A stretch of 28,426 nucleotides of DNA from a virus, in IMG/VR virus record IMGVR_UViG_3300027816_000322, positions 1 to 28,426 of that record. One strand, given 5' to 3'. Made by a program: the position numbers and the translations under genes. Below are positions 12,597-20,694 of the stretch, one piece after another (within the stretch, counting starts at the first letter, position 1; the number at the start of each line of letters is the position of its first letter). The notes beneath the pieces were generated by a model. That model was not told the origin of the DNA. It made no database searches and saw only the letters and a list, made by a program, of their open reading frames with translations.

Positions 12597-13192
12597 GATA
12601 CTCCCAAAATAACGAACAGGACATCATCCTGCAATACTTCGGTAACCGCAAAGGGTTCTTTCTTGACATAGGTGCAAACGATGGACAAACTTTGTCCAAT
12701 ACCTATGCCCTGCAATTACAGGGGTGGAGCGGTGTACTTGTAGAACCAAGCGAAGAAGCATTTAACCGTATCAAAGTACGTTACGGGTTGAAAAAGTTCA
12801 ATGTTGCTATTGGTACGGAAGATGGGCATTGTACGTTTCACGAAATGGGCAACCACCTCAACGCTGGGGATGTGTCGCTGCTATCCACTATTAAGAAAAC
12901 AGAGTTAAAGCGTTGGCCGGGGGTGGAGTTCAAAGAACGTATGACAGAGGTATGGACTTACAAAACACTACTCAAACATTCCCCGTTTAAGTTCTTTGAT
13001 TTCATAAGTATTGATGCAGAAGGGGTGGACTATGAGATATTGGAACAGATTGATCTCAAATATACTGACATGGTTTGCATTGAGCATAACTCTAACCCTG
13101 ACTTATTTCAGTTGATTAAAGAATACTGCAATAAGGCAGGTCTGACCAAAAAATTACTTAACAATCTTGAAAACGTAATATGGGCAAGGTAA
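12593..13192 (+). CDS. FkbM family methyltransferase
   Basis: A 199-aa protein with the standard FkbM layout: an N-terminal YSQNNEQDIILQYF, SAM-binding GFFLDIGANDGQTLSNT (residues 21-37), GVLVEPSEEAFNRI (acidic residue that holds the ribose), KFNVAIGTEDGHCTFHE, and the catalytic region FDFISIDAEGVDYEILEQID. FkbM-type enzymes O-methylate hydroxyl groups, often on sugars. Its position amid four glycosyltransferase genes strongly suggests it caps or modifies a glycan made by them. Start overlaps the previous stop (ATGA). Confidence 0.88.
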   Translation: MRYSQNNEQDIILQYFGNRKGFFLDIGANDGQTLSNTYALQLQGWSGVLVEPSEEAFNRIKVRYGLKKFNVAIGTEDGHCTFHEMGNHLNAGDVSLLSTIKKTELKRWPGVEFKERMTEVWTYKTLLKHSPFKFFDFISIDAEGVDYEILEQIDLKYTDMVCIEHNSNPDLFQLIKEYCNKAGLTKKLLNNLENVIWAR

Positions 13193-13902
13193 TCGTATCC
13201 CTTTCCTCCACCGGTAGGGAAAACTACAATGAGGCGCAGTTAGGATTAATACGCAGTATTGACCGAAAGGCACCCGACTATGACACTCACCTGCGTAGTG
13301 TTGATGGATATGTTGATGAATACCTGGAACGCAAAATAATCCTTGGCGATTGGCCGGAATCAAAGCGATGGGGCAAGTCATGGAATCATCAGAATATGCC
13401 ATACCAGTTCAAGCCGTTTATGGTAGCCGAAGCGTTGGAGAAAGGATACCGGAAGATAATTTGGTGCGATTCCACAATCCGGGTACATCAAAACCCCGAT
13501 CCGCTCTGGGCGTTAGCAGCCGAACATGGTATAGTTGCATGGGATAATGAAGGACACGAACTTCACAAATACATGCCAGACCATCAAATCGCATGGTTAG
13601 GGTTAAAGGACTACACAGAAATCAAACAAATGTATCAGATAATGGCTTGTTGCATCATGTTCGACTTCGACCATCCTGCAACGATGCCTATCTTTGAAAA
13701 GTGGATACAAGGGGCAAAGGAGAACTGCTTCCACCACAATGAAAGCAAGAATCCGCATTACGTTAGCAGCAGACATGACCAGGCGTTATTATCAGGGTTG
13801 ATGAACATGACAGGTATTCCGGTGCAGCCGTATGGTGGATTAGCATACAGGCACTATTTGCCTGTTGAACCTTATTTCATAAATTGGGGGGTTAAAGATT
13901 AA
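13180..13902 (+). CDS. Putative glycosyltransferase (GT-A type)
   Basis: A 240-aa protein starting MGKVIVSLSSTGRENYNEAQ. It shows KRWGKSWNHQNMPYQFKPFM, then GYRKIIWCDSTIRVHQNP, where D in WCDST would be the first residue of a DxD-like site, and a late SSRHDQALLSGLMNMTG, a H-D-Q motif often seen in GT8- or capsule-type transferases. This order (substrate strand, acidic site, H-D-Q near the end) fits a glycosyltransferase that acts on a sugar acceptor. The exact family is not certain. It overlaps the FkbM gene by 13 bases, so the two are likely made together. Confidence 0.65.
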   Translation: MGKVIVSLSSTGRENYNEAQLGLIRSIDRKAPDYDTHLRSVDGYVDEYLERKIILGDWPESKRWGKSWNHQNMPYQFKPFMVAEALEKGYRKIIWCDSTIRVHQNPDPLWALAAEHGIVAWDNEGHELHKYMPDHQIAWLGLKDYTEIKQMYQIMACCIMFDFDHPATMPIFEKWIQGAKENCFHHNESKNPHYVSSRHDQALLSGLMNMTGIPVQPYGGLAYRHYLPVEPYFINWGVKD

Positions 13903-13905
13903 ACT

Positions 13906-14082
13906 ATGGAATACACACACGAAGAATTAAATAAACGACAAAGAACTCAGTTGTGGTTACTTGTTTATGTTGAGTGCATAAAGAAACCAAATGCAGGATG
14001 GGAATCGGCATGGTTTGAAGCAAATAACGCAGTTCGGGCATTCGATGAAACATTCTCTAAACCTAAAGAAACACAACCATAA
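13906..14082 (+). CDS. Hypothetical protein (58 aa)
   Basis: A 58-codon frame from ATG 13906: MEYTHEELNKRQRTQLWLLV, then KPNAGWESAWFEANNAVRAF, ending SKPKETQP. It fits tightly: it starts 4 bases after the previous stop and its TAA shares one base with the next ATG (14082). The first 18 bases match the start of that next gene at 16 of 18 positions, so the 5' ends are duplicated. The protein is helical with a W-rich centre. No family is recognised. It is a real gene by position and coding character. Confidence 0.6.
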   Translation: MEYTHEELNKRQRTQLWLLVYVECIKKPNAGWESAWFEANNAVRAFDETFSKPKETQP

Positions 14083-14660
14083 TGGGCTACACACACGAAA
14101 CAACACGCATAATCGACCCCTACTTACCACACGTTCAATCGGTGGTAGATTTAGGAGCGCAGAATGATTACCGGGTACCATTGCCCGCACCTTACACCAA
14201 AGATTCATACTATGCCGGCAAAGACTACGAATCCATTGACATATCAGGGGAGAATGGAAGCACCCCGCTGGACTTATCCAAGCTACACAAATTCGAAAAG
14301 CAGTTTGATTTACTTGTGGATGCCGGCACATCCGAACACGTTGGAACAAACGGGAAGCACGACATCAAGGCCATATACAACTGCTGGAAGAACAAGCACA
14401 ACCTCGTTAAAGTGGGAGGATACATCATATCAGAAAACCCAAAAACAGGCAACTGGCCAGGACATGGATTCAACTACTACACAGAAGATTTCTACAAAAG
14501 ACTTGCTGAAATATGCGGTTATACTCTGCTTTCTGTCGGTAGCGTTGCTGCTATGGGCAATTATACAGATGGCTGGAATGTCTATTCGGTACTTCAAAAG
14601 AATAAAGAAACATTTTGCACGTTAGATGAATTTAAAGAGTGTGGTATTAAAACCAATTAA
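14082..14660 (+). CDS. SAM-dependent methyltransferase (class I)
   Basis: A 192-aa protein with the Rossmann methyltransferase pattern: HVQSVVDLGAQNDYR (SAM glycine-rich loop, residues 18-30), YAGKDYESIDISGENGSTPL with the acidic residue after the second strand, KQFDLLVDAGTSEHV (fourth strand, motif IV region), and LVKVGGYIISENPKTG. The GTSEHV segment is typical of small-molecule methyltransferases. The target is unknown; its place after the glycosyltransferase/FkbM group suggests sugar or surface modification. The end overlaps the terminase start by 35 bases. Confidence 0.78.
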   Translation: MGYTHETTRIIDPYLPHVQSVVDLGAQNDYRVPLPAPYTKDSYYAGKDYESIDISGENGSTPLDLSKLHKFEKQFDLLVDAGTSEHVGTNGKHDIKAIYNCWKNKHNLVKVGGYIISENPKTGNWPGHGFNYYTEDFYKRLAEICGYTLLSVGSVAAMGNYTDGWNVYSVLQKNKETFCTLDEFKECGIKTN

Positions 14661-16608
14661 AGCAACCCCGGTATTCTTTGAGAATCTCAAAGCGTATAAA
14701 GGCCCGGCACCCATTATCTGCAATGAGGGAGGAAGCCGTAGTTCGAAGTCATACTCCGAAGTGCAGTTATTGGTACTGATAGCAATGGATGAGCCTGGCA
14801 AACGTATAAGCATCGTATCGCACTCCTTACCCCACATCAAACGTGGAGCATATCGTGATTTTAGGCAGATTATGACTGATTGGGGCATTTGGGATGATGA
14901 CTCATTCTCCTTCACCGACTTTGTGTATAAGTTCCGCAATGGCAGTTATATTGAACTATTCGGACTTGAAGATGAGGGGAAAGCACGTGGACCGGGCAGG
15001 GATATACTATTCATCAATGAAGCGAACCTGATTAGAAAGTCATTATTTGACCAGTTGGCAATGCGGACAACGGGCAAGATATTCCTCGATTGGAACCCTG
15101 CCGACTTCGTTTCTTGGGTGTACGATGTAGCCGACAATCCGAATAACGCTAGGATACATTCTACCTATTTAAACAATTTACCGAACCTTTCCCCAATGCA
15201 GATAGGCATCATTGAGGGGTATAAGAACCTACCCGATGACTTTATGTGGAAGGTGTACGGCTTGGGGGAACGTGGGGCAGCAAAGGAGATAATTTACACA
15301 CAATGGCAAATAACCGACCAACTGCCCGAAGGTGGTGATGTGTTCTATGGGTTGGACTTTGGATATGTTCACCCATTGGCACTTGTTAAGGTGGTACATT
15401 ACGAAGGTGCTAACTATGTGCAACAATTACTATACAAGTCAGGGTTAACCCCATCCGAAATGATAAAGGAGGTGAAAGATTACATCCATGACCGCAAACC
15501 CGTGTACTGCGATGCGGCAGAGCCGAAAAGCATTGAGGAACTATACAGAGGCGGTATCAATGCGCAACAAGCGAATAAGGAAGTATGGCCGGGGATACTG
15601 AAAGTGAAATCATATCCATTGTACGTTCACAAAGATAGCAGGGAACTAATCAGGGAACTGCAATCGTATAAGTGGAAGAAGGACAAGAATGACAATGTTG
15701 TGGATGAACCTGTTAAAGAATTTGACGATGCATGTTTTGTAGGCGAAACACAAATAACAACAATTAATGGTCAAAAAAGAATTGATGAAATAAAAGTAGG
15801 CGATTTAGTATTAACAAGGAATGGGTATAAAAAAGTGTATGCCGTGCATAATAACGGAGTGAAACAAGTGCAAAAGTATTTGATGCAATTCGATACGCAT
15901 TCGGTATATTTGCATTGTACTTCAAATCATTTAATTTATACTCAAAACGAATGGACAAAGATTTCGAAATTAGAATTAATGGAAACGGTAAGCCATATCA
16001 AACATTTAATGGCAGACCATTCACATTACATCCCGGAGCAAGGTATTTCACAAATGGGCCACTACACATGCATTGGTACGTTTGGGAACACTACAACGGG
16101 AAAAGAGAAAAAGGGTATCATATTCATCATAAAGATGGGAATTCATGGAATAATCAAATATCTAACCTTGAAAAAATCAAATCCTCTACACATCTTAGTA
16201 AGCATATTAAACAAAGGATTAAAGACAACCCTGAAAAGTTCAAAGAGTTCTATGCAAAAGGAATTGAAGCAGCAAAGCAATGGCATAAAAGTGCAGAAGG
16301 TATCGAATGGCACAAACAACATGCAGCTAAAAACAACTTCGGGAAACCATTATCTATTGAATCAAAATGCATGCATTGCGGAAATGAATACATCGCAAAA
16401 ACAAAGCATTCAAAGTTCTGCCATCCAAACTGCAAAGCTAAAGAACTTCGAGTGCGTTACAAGTTGGCAGGAAAGAGTTTACGACCTAAGCGTTGAAGAT
16501 GAGCATGAGTATTTTGCTAACGGGATATTAGTCCATAATTGCGATGCTATGAGATATGCCATCTTCACCCATCTACACAAGCCACAATTCCAGGTAGCCG
16601 TTTGGTAA
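14626..16608 (+). CDS. terL: Large terminase subunit, interrupted by an intein
   Basis: The extein is 391 aa (residues 1-369 plus 639-660). Its ATPase domain has Walker A GGSRSSKSYSE (35-45), Walker B DILFINEAN (126-134) and FLDWNP (153-158). Its nuclease domain has GLDFG (D244), VYCDAAEP (D296) and CDAMRYA (D640), the three acidic metal ligands. The intein (residues 370-638) sits between FDDA and CDAMRYA, one residue before the third catalytic aspartate, so no functional nuclease forms until it splices out. After splicing the protein packages phage DNA into the prohead. The ATG at 14626 overlaps the previous gene by 35 bases; a GTG at 14641 is the alternative start. Confidence 0.9.
   Translation: MNLKSVVLKPIKATPVFFENLKAYKGPAPIICNEGGSRSSKSYSEVQLLVLIAMDEPGKRISIVSHSLPHIKRGAYRDFRQIMTDWGIWDDDSFSFTDFVYKFRNGSYIELFGLEDEGKARGPGRDILFINEANLIRKSLFDQLAMRTTGKIFLDWNPADFVSWVYDVADNPNNARIHSTYLNNLPNLSPMQIGIIEGYKNLPDDFMWKVYGLGERGAAKEIIYTQWQITDQLPEGGDVFYGLDFGYVHPLALVKVVHYEGANYVQQLLYKSGLTPSEMIKEVKDYIHDRKPVYCDAAEPKSIEELYRGGINAQQANKEVWPGILKVKSYPLYVHKDSRELIRELQSYKWKKDKNDNVVDEPVKEFDDACFVGETQITTINGQKRIDEIKVGDLVLTRNGYKKVYAVHNNGVKQVQKYLMQFDTHSVYLHCTSNHLIYTQNEWTKISKLELMETVSHIKHLMADHSHYIPEQGISQMGHYTCIGTFGNTTTGKEKKGIIFIIKMGIHGIIKYLTLKKSNPLHILVSILNKGLKTTLKSSKSSMQKELKQQSNGIKVQKVSNGTNNMQLKTTSGNHYLLNQNACIAEMNTSQKQSIQSSAIQTAKLKNFECVTSWQERVYDLSVEDEHEYFANGILVHNCDAMRYAIFTHLHKPQFQVAVW
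15733..16539 (+). mobile_element. Intein in the large terminase (269 aa), hosting an HNH gene in another frame
   Basis: The intein begins at Cys370 with CFVGETQITTINGQKRIDEI (block A, with VGDLVL next), block B contains LHCTSNHLIYT with its histidine (H435), and it ends DEHEYFANGILVHN before C+1 (blocks F and G: the H-N dipeptide and the following Cys). All residues for protein splicing are present. The region between, residues ~452-605, has no intein-like or known sequence in this frame: it is rich in K, S, T and N, and looks like an out-of-frame reading of the HNH gene. It is nonetheless free of stops, so the intein can still be made as one chain. Confidence 0.92.
15951..16496 (+). CDS. HNH homing endonuclease nested out of frame inside the intein
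   Basis: In frame 3 (the intein is frame 1) an ATG at 15951 opens a 181-aa protein: NGKPYQTFNGRPFTLHPGAR, then WYVWEHYNGKREKGYHIHHK (HH 59-60), GNSWNNQISNLEKI with the HNH asparagines, and H81; a zinc finger follows with CMHCGNEY (C140, C143) and FCHPNC (C157, C161). This is the standard order of stand-alone phage HNH homing endonucleases. It stops at 16496, in the C-terminal splicing block. The leader (TTAATTTATACTCAAAACGA) is A/T-rich as expected for host translation. It likely cuts intein-less terminase genes and so drives spread of the whole element. The last ~18 residues read through intein code and may be accidental. Confidence 0.88.
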   Translation: MDKDFEIRINGNGKPYQTFNGRPFTLHPGARYFTNGPLHMHWYVWEHYNGKREKGYHIHHKDGNSWNNQISNLEKIKSSTHLSKHIKQRIKDNPEKFKEFYAKGIEAAKQWHKSAEGIEWHKQHAAKNNFGKPLSIESKCMHCGNEYIAKTKHSKFCHPNCKAKELRVRYKLAGKSLRPKR

Positions 16609-16628
16609 GGTAATTCGGTGTAATTTTG
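16601..16628 (+). promoter_or_regulatory. Weak candidate promoter before the portal gene
   Basis: TTTG (16601-16604), 16 bases, then TAATTTTG (16621-16628), an exact TAnnTTTG. The spacing is shorter than the usual 19, so this may be a secondary promoter for the head genes. The portal ATG is at 16645. Confidence 0.4.
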
Positions 16629-16644
16629 TTACTAAATCTTTAAT

Positions 16645-18009
16645 ATGGGGGTATTTGATTTTCTTAAGCGCAAAGCTGCACCTATAAAATCACCTGTTCA
16701 AATTTCGGTAGAGCGTGGTCTGTTAACTTGGGACGGGCAGAACCAAGCCGAAATCGTGAAAGATAGTTACATGGGCAATGATCTTGTCTATGCTATCATT
16801 ACACTAATTACGCAAAAAGCGAAGGTTGCTCCGTGGGGAGTGTACCGGATAAAGAATAAGGATGCCGCTAAAAGATACAAGGCAATGCTCCTGGACCGTG
16901 AGCCGGATATGCGGAAGCTATACGAACTCAAAGAACAAGCGTTAGAGCCGTATAAGGATGTGAGGTTAGAAGAAATGCTGAAATACCCGAACAGTGATGA
17001 TACATGGGCCGACATCATCGAACAATGGGTAGGGTTTAAGAAGATAACGGGCAACGCATTCATGTACGCAAAGATGGTTGGTGAAGCATCGGTGAACAAG
17101 GGTAAGCCGTTAGAGGTTTATATGCTTCCTAGTCAGTACATGGCAGTTAAGGTGGATATTGACCAATTCCCACCAAAGAAAGTGGCCTATCAACTTTACT
17201 ACGGGCAGTACATCCCGTTCAATACGCTGGAAATTCTGCATGATAAGTATTTCAATCCAGAATGGTCAGCAACGGGAGGGCAGTTATACGGCCTTTCACC
17301 GCTACGTGCTGCAAGTAAGGTGCTGACCCGTTCAAATTCATCAAAAGAAGCAAGCGTAGCAATGTTTGACAACATGGGGCCGCTAGGTGTGCTATACATG
17401 GACGATGTACGCTTCGACCCATTGTCCGGTGCAAGTCAGGCACAGGCACTAAAGCAGTCAATATCTACGAATACGGGAGCCGGGAAGTACGGAAGTACTG
17501 CAGTATCGGGTTACAAAGTAGGATGGGCGCAAATGGGCTTGCCGGCGAAAGATTTGCAGCTAATAGAATCAGAGAAATGGGATAAAGAAGCACTTTGCTC
17601 AATTTACGGTGTACCACCCGTACTGCTTGGAAGCCAAGAAGCTGCGACATACAACAACATGAAAGAAGCGGAGAAATCTCTCACCCTTCGTGCCGTTCTT
17701 CCCGAACTTGTCGCAATCCGTGATAACATTAACCGCAAGTTGTACTCCGATTGGGGTTACAAGGACACAGATATTTGCGTTGACTTCGATATGACCGTAT
17801 ATCAGGAGTTGGAAGCGAATAGAGGTGAACAAGCTACATGGCTTAATACCGCATGGTGGTTAACTCCCGAACAAAAGTTAAAGATTCAGGGCCTTGCACC
17901 TGACCCGAATGTTCCTATAGAAGATTACCAAAAGTTATACATCCCTTCTGGGTTGCAGCCGTTAGATGATTTCACCAACTTACCTGTTGATGTACCGCCA
18001 GCTCTATAA
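16645..18009 (+). CDS. Portal protein (HK97 family)
   Basis: A 454-aa protein with the features of HK97-type portals: N-terminal VFDFLKRK and YMGNDLVYAIITLITQKAKV, a core PSQYMAVKVD and LYGLSPLRAASKVLTRSN, VPPVLLGSQEAATYNNMKEA (typical of the portal clip region) and LVAIRDNINRKLYSDW near the end. It forms the 12-subunit ring at one vertex through which DNA is packaged and released. It follows the terminase by 36 bases and overlaps the start of the minor head gene by 20 bases, which is the standard order in this class of phage. Confidence 0.92.
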   Translation: MGVFDFLKRKAAPIKSPVQISVERGLLTWDGQNQAEIVKDSYMGNDLVYAIITLITQKAKVAPWGVYRIKNKDAAKRYKAMLLDREPDMRKLYELKEQALEPYKDVRLEEMLKYPNSDDTWADIIEQWVGFKKITGNAFMYAKMVGEASVNKGKPLEVYMLPSQYMAVKVDIDQFPPKKVAYQLYYGQYIPFNTLEILHDKYFNPEWSATGGQLYGLSPLRAASKVLTRSNSSKEASVAMFDNMGPLGVLYMDDVRFDPLSGASQAQALKQSISTNTGAGKYGSTAVSGYKVGWAQMGLPAKDLQLIESEKWDKEALCSIYGVPPVLLGSQEAATYNNMKEAEKSLTLRAVLPELVAIRDNINRKLYSDWGYKDTDICVDFDMTVYQELEANRGEQATWLNTAWWLTPEQKLKIQGLAPDPNVPIEDYQKLYIPSGLQPLDDFTNLPVDVPPAL

Positions 18010-18826
18010 CAAATACCGTAAGAAATACCGGGTGATTATCAAGAAGGAACTTGATAAGCAATGCCGCCAAATACTTAACGGTGAAATACCGGATGAAGAA
18101 GGTTTGAAGCGTGCCATCCGTTCACTTCATCAGGGGGCAGGTCAGCAAATGGCTAGGTACACTTATGACAAGGTGCTGCGCAGTGCCGGGATGAAGCAAG
18201 AGTTAACTCCGCAACAAAGATGGGCGATTGTTATAAAGATGCTGCTGGAAGGTGGTTTGCAGAAGTTAACGGGTGAAATAACGGACACTACCCGTGATAA
18301 TATGAGAAAAATTCTCACAAAGGGCATGCAAGAAGGTTGGAGCATCAATGACATGATGAAGGAACTTGAAAAGTTAGGCATCAATGCGTACCGGGCAGAA
18401 TTAATCGCACGAACTGAAACAACACGGGCAGCAAATCAGGGAGCGTTACTTGGCGCAGTATCTACCGGACTGCAAACCGTGAAAGAATGGATTTCGGTAA
18501 ACGATGATAGAACAAGGCGCATCCCACGTGATAAGTTCGACCATCTACACATGGACGGTAAACAAGTTCCTACAGATATGCCTTTCACCGTTCCAGGTAT
18601 GACAAGTATTGACATCATGGAATATCCAGGTGATCCCAATGGAAGCGCAGGCAATGTATGTAACTGTAGATGCACCGTTGGATTTGAAGTTGTAAGAGAT
18701 TCACAAGATAGACCCGTTGAAATTACGGGCAACCTTCGTGGGCCGGCTGGCACCATGTGGAATCTATGGAATAACTCGTTATTTTTGCAATTACAAAGTT
18801 TAATCAATGAAGCAGTATCAATGTAA
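17990..18826 (+). CDS. Minor head / Mu F-like morphogenesis protein
   Basis: I prefer the ATG at 17990 (MYRQLYNKYRKKYRVIIKK); an ATG at 17966 extends it by eight residues and overlaps the portal more. The 278-aa product has the phage head morphogenesis (SPP1 gp7/Mu F) domain: YRAELIARTETTRAANQGAL, VKEWISVNDDRTRRIPRDK, and late GSAGNVCNCRCTVGF with the conserved C-x-C. Proteins of this type are few per virion, join the portal vertex, and help early head assembly or DNA ejection. It overlaps the protease start by 20 bases. Confidence 0.86.
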   Translation: MYRQLYNKYRKKYRVIIKKELDKQCRQILNGEIPDEEGLKRAIRSLHQGAGQQMARYTYDKVLRSAGMKQELTPQQRWAIVIKMLLEGGLQKLTGEITDTTRDNMRKILTKGMQEGWSINDMMKELEKLGINAYRAELIARTETTRAANQGALLGAVSTGLQTVKEWISVNDDRTRRIPRDKFDHLHMDGKQVPTDMPFTVPGMTSIDIMEYPGDPNGSAGNVCNCRCTVGFEVVRDSQDRPVEITGNLRGPAGTMWNLWNNSLFLQLQSLINEAVSM

Positions 18827-19541
18827 GCAGGTAAAGAATGATGTGGAAGATGTGGACATGGAAAGCCGCAAGGTTAAAGCCGTGTGGGCAAGAATGGGTA
18901 ATGTTGATTTGGACAATGACATCATCGCACCTGGAGCATTTACACGAACCATTGAGCAACGTGGCCCGAAAGGGAAAAACCTTGTTTGGTCATTGATTGA
19001 TCATAAGGCATCCTTGAAATCCGCAATCGGTAAACCTTCCGAATTGTATGTTGAAGGTGATATGCTGATTGCGGTAACTCCAATTATTGATTCAGAAGCA
19101 GGTGATGATATACTTAAATTTTACCAAGCTAAACTAATTAATCAGCACTCTATCGGGTTCAGTACAATCAAATCAGATTCAACAACCGAAGGTGTGAGAA
19201 CCATTACCGAACTAATGTTATACGAAGGTAGTGCAGTACTATGGGCAGCCAACCCTGAAACTCCAACAATCGCAATGTATAAGGGAATGGAGCCGGAGAA
19301 AGTGAAAGAAACGCTGATTGGTAGATTGGATTCACTTTACAAAGCATTTAGACACGGTACATTCACAGATGAAACGTTCCAACTATTGGAACTTGAAATA
19401 AAACAAATACAAACGGCTATATCAGAACTCACCACTCAACCCGACGCAGCGAAGCAGTCACTTGACCCGGTAGAAGATAACAAGGTTGTATTTGAGGCCC
19501 TTAAACAATTAAACAACAAATTTAAACTGTCTACAAAATGA
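18807..19541 (+). CDS. Prohead protease (HK97-type serine protease)
   Basis: A 244-aa protein with the caudovirus prohead protease pattern: KVKAVWARMGNVDLDNDIIA, LVWSLIDHKASLKSAIGKP (catalytic H66), VTPIIDSEAGDDIL, and INQHSIGFST (catalytic S115 after H114), followed by the VLWAANPETPT segment. It cleaves the N-terminal scaffold region from the capsid protein during head maturation. The C-terminal ~70 residues are helical and charged and may bind the capsid scaffold. Its stop overlaps the capsid ATG by four bases (ATGA), so the two are made together. Confidence 0.92.
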   Translation: MKQYQCKQVKNDVEDVDMESRKVKAVWARMGNVDLDNDIIAPGAFTRTIEQRGPKGKNLVWSLIDHKASLKSAIGKPSELYVEGDMLIAVTPIIDSEAGDDILKFYQAKLINQHSIGFSTIKSDSTTEGVRTITELMLYEGSAVLWAANPETPTIAMYKGMEPEKVKETLIGRLDSLYKAFRHGTFTDETFQLLELEIKQIQTAISELTTQPDAAKQSLDPVEDNKVVFEALKQLNNKFKLSTK

Positions 19542-20686
19542 CACAAGAGCAAATCGCTGCGGAGGTGAAATCAATCGGAGATAACCTCACGCAAGTACTG
19601 GCAAACTCTGCCACTGCAAAATCCGATGCAATAGAAGCAAAATCAGTTGTTGCCGAACTTAAAAGCAAATTGGAATCAGTTGCTTCTGCTGCTGACCTTG
19701 CTGAATTTAAGAACGCAATGCAGTCTCAATTCGATGCCCTTACCACTAAGGTGAAAGCAGGCAATCCTGATCCTGCAAAATCTTTTAACGAAGCATTAGC
19801 CGAGAAATTGGATGGTCGTAACATCGAAGCCGAAATCAAAAAGAATGGCCGTGTGATAATCGAAATGCCAGAGGTTAAGACCATGACATTAGCCTCTAAC
19901 CTTTCAGGTGATTCTGTTGCTACTTACAATAGCCGTCAAGCTATCCAACCTGCGCAGTTAGTAAACTTCCGTGATTATGTGCCTACCGTACAAAGCCCTA
20001 CCGGACTTTATGTAACCTATCGTGAGGCTACAGGTAACGCAAACAACATCGCTGCACAGTTGGAAGGTTCATTGAAGCAAGAGAACAACTATTCTCTAAC
20101 CGAGGTAAAGACTGTTAATCAGTTCATTGCCGGATTCAGCAAGTTTAGCCGTCAAATGCTTGCATCTTTGCCTTTCATGAGCCAAACGTTACCACGTTTG
20201 TTGACTCGTGATTTCTTTAAGGCAGAGAATGCCTCTTTCTTCACTTCCGTATCAGGTGCTGCCACAGGTGTAACAACTACATCTGCAACTACCAACCTCG
20301 GAGATTTGATTCAGTTGATTGGTAACCAGCGTGCTGCTGATTTCAGTCCTTCTGTAATCTTCGTTAGCAATGCTACTTATAGCACTTTGCTGATTGAATC
20401 TTTCACCAATGGTTACTACCTCGGTGCAGGTTCATTGGGTATCGGTGCAAACGGTGCTTTGAATTTAGTTGGCGTGCCTATCGTTGGCGTTAACTGGATT
20501 CCGAATGCCCGAGCATTGGTACTTGATAACTCATTCATTGAGCGTATCGAAGTGAACGGATTGAACATCGAATTGAGTCTCGAAGATCAAAACAACTTCG
20601 TGACCAACATGGTTACCGCTAGAATAGAGTGCTATGAAGCCATCAACCTGATGCTTCCTAATAGTGCCATCTACGCTACTATCTAA
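19538..20686 (+). CDS. Major capsid protein (HK97 fold)
   Basis: A 382-aa protein. The first ~105 residues are a helical scaffold-like delta domain (IAAEVKSIGDNLTQVLA; SVVAELKSKLESVASAAD), to be removed by the protease. From ~105 on it shows the HK97 fold: IIEMPEVKTMTLASNLSG, NFRDYVPTVQSPTGLYVTYR, an E-loop-like region with LEGSLKQENNYSLTEVK, FFKAENASFFTSVSG, and the A-domain SVIFVSNATYSTLL and LVLDNSFIERIEV. It forms the icosahedral shell. The gene is followed within 9 bases by a terminator with the same stem as that after ssb, fitting a need for high, separately set expression. Confidence 0.94.
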   Translation: MTQEQIAAEVKSIGDNLTQVLANSATAKSDAIEAKSVVAELKSKLESVASAADLAEFKNAMQSQFDALTTKVKAGNPDPAKSFNEALAEKLDGRNIEAEIKKNGRVIIEMPEVKTMTLASNLSGDSVATYNSRQAIQPAQLVNFRDYVPTVQSPTGLYVTYREATGNANNIAAQLEGSLKQENNYSLTEVKTVNQFIAGFSKFSRQMLASLPFMSQTLPRLLTRDFFKAENASFFTSVSGAATGVTTTSATTNLGDLIQLIGNQRAADFSPSVIFVSNATYSTLLIESFTNGYYLGAGSLGIGANGALNLVGVPIVGVNWIPNARALVLDNSFIERIEVNGLNIELSLEDQNNFVTNMVTARIECYEAINLMLPNSAIYATI

Positions 20687-20694
20687 TCAATAAC

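Noticed and set aside
14164-14625. 153-codon same-strand frame inside the methyltransferase gene
   Set aside because: It reads as S/T/K-rich nonsense and the methyltransferase frame holds all SAM-binding motifs. By contrast the HNH frame in the intein has strong motifs, so it was kept.
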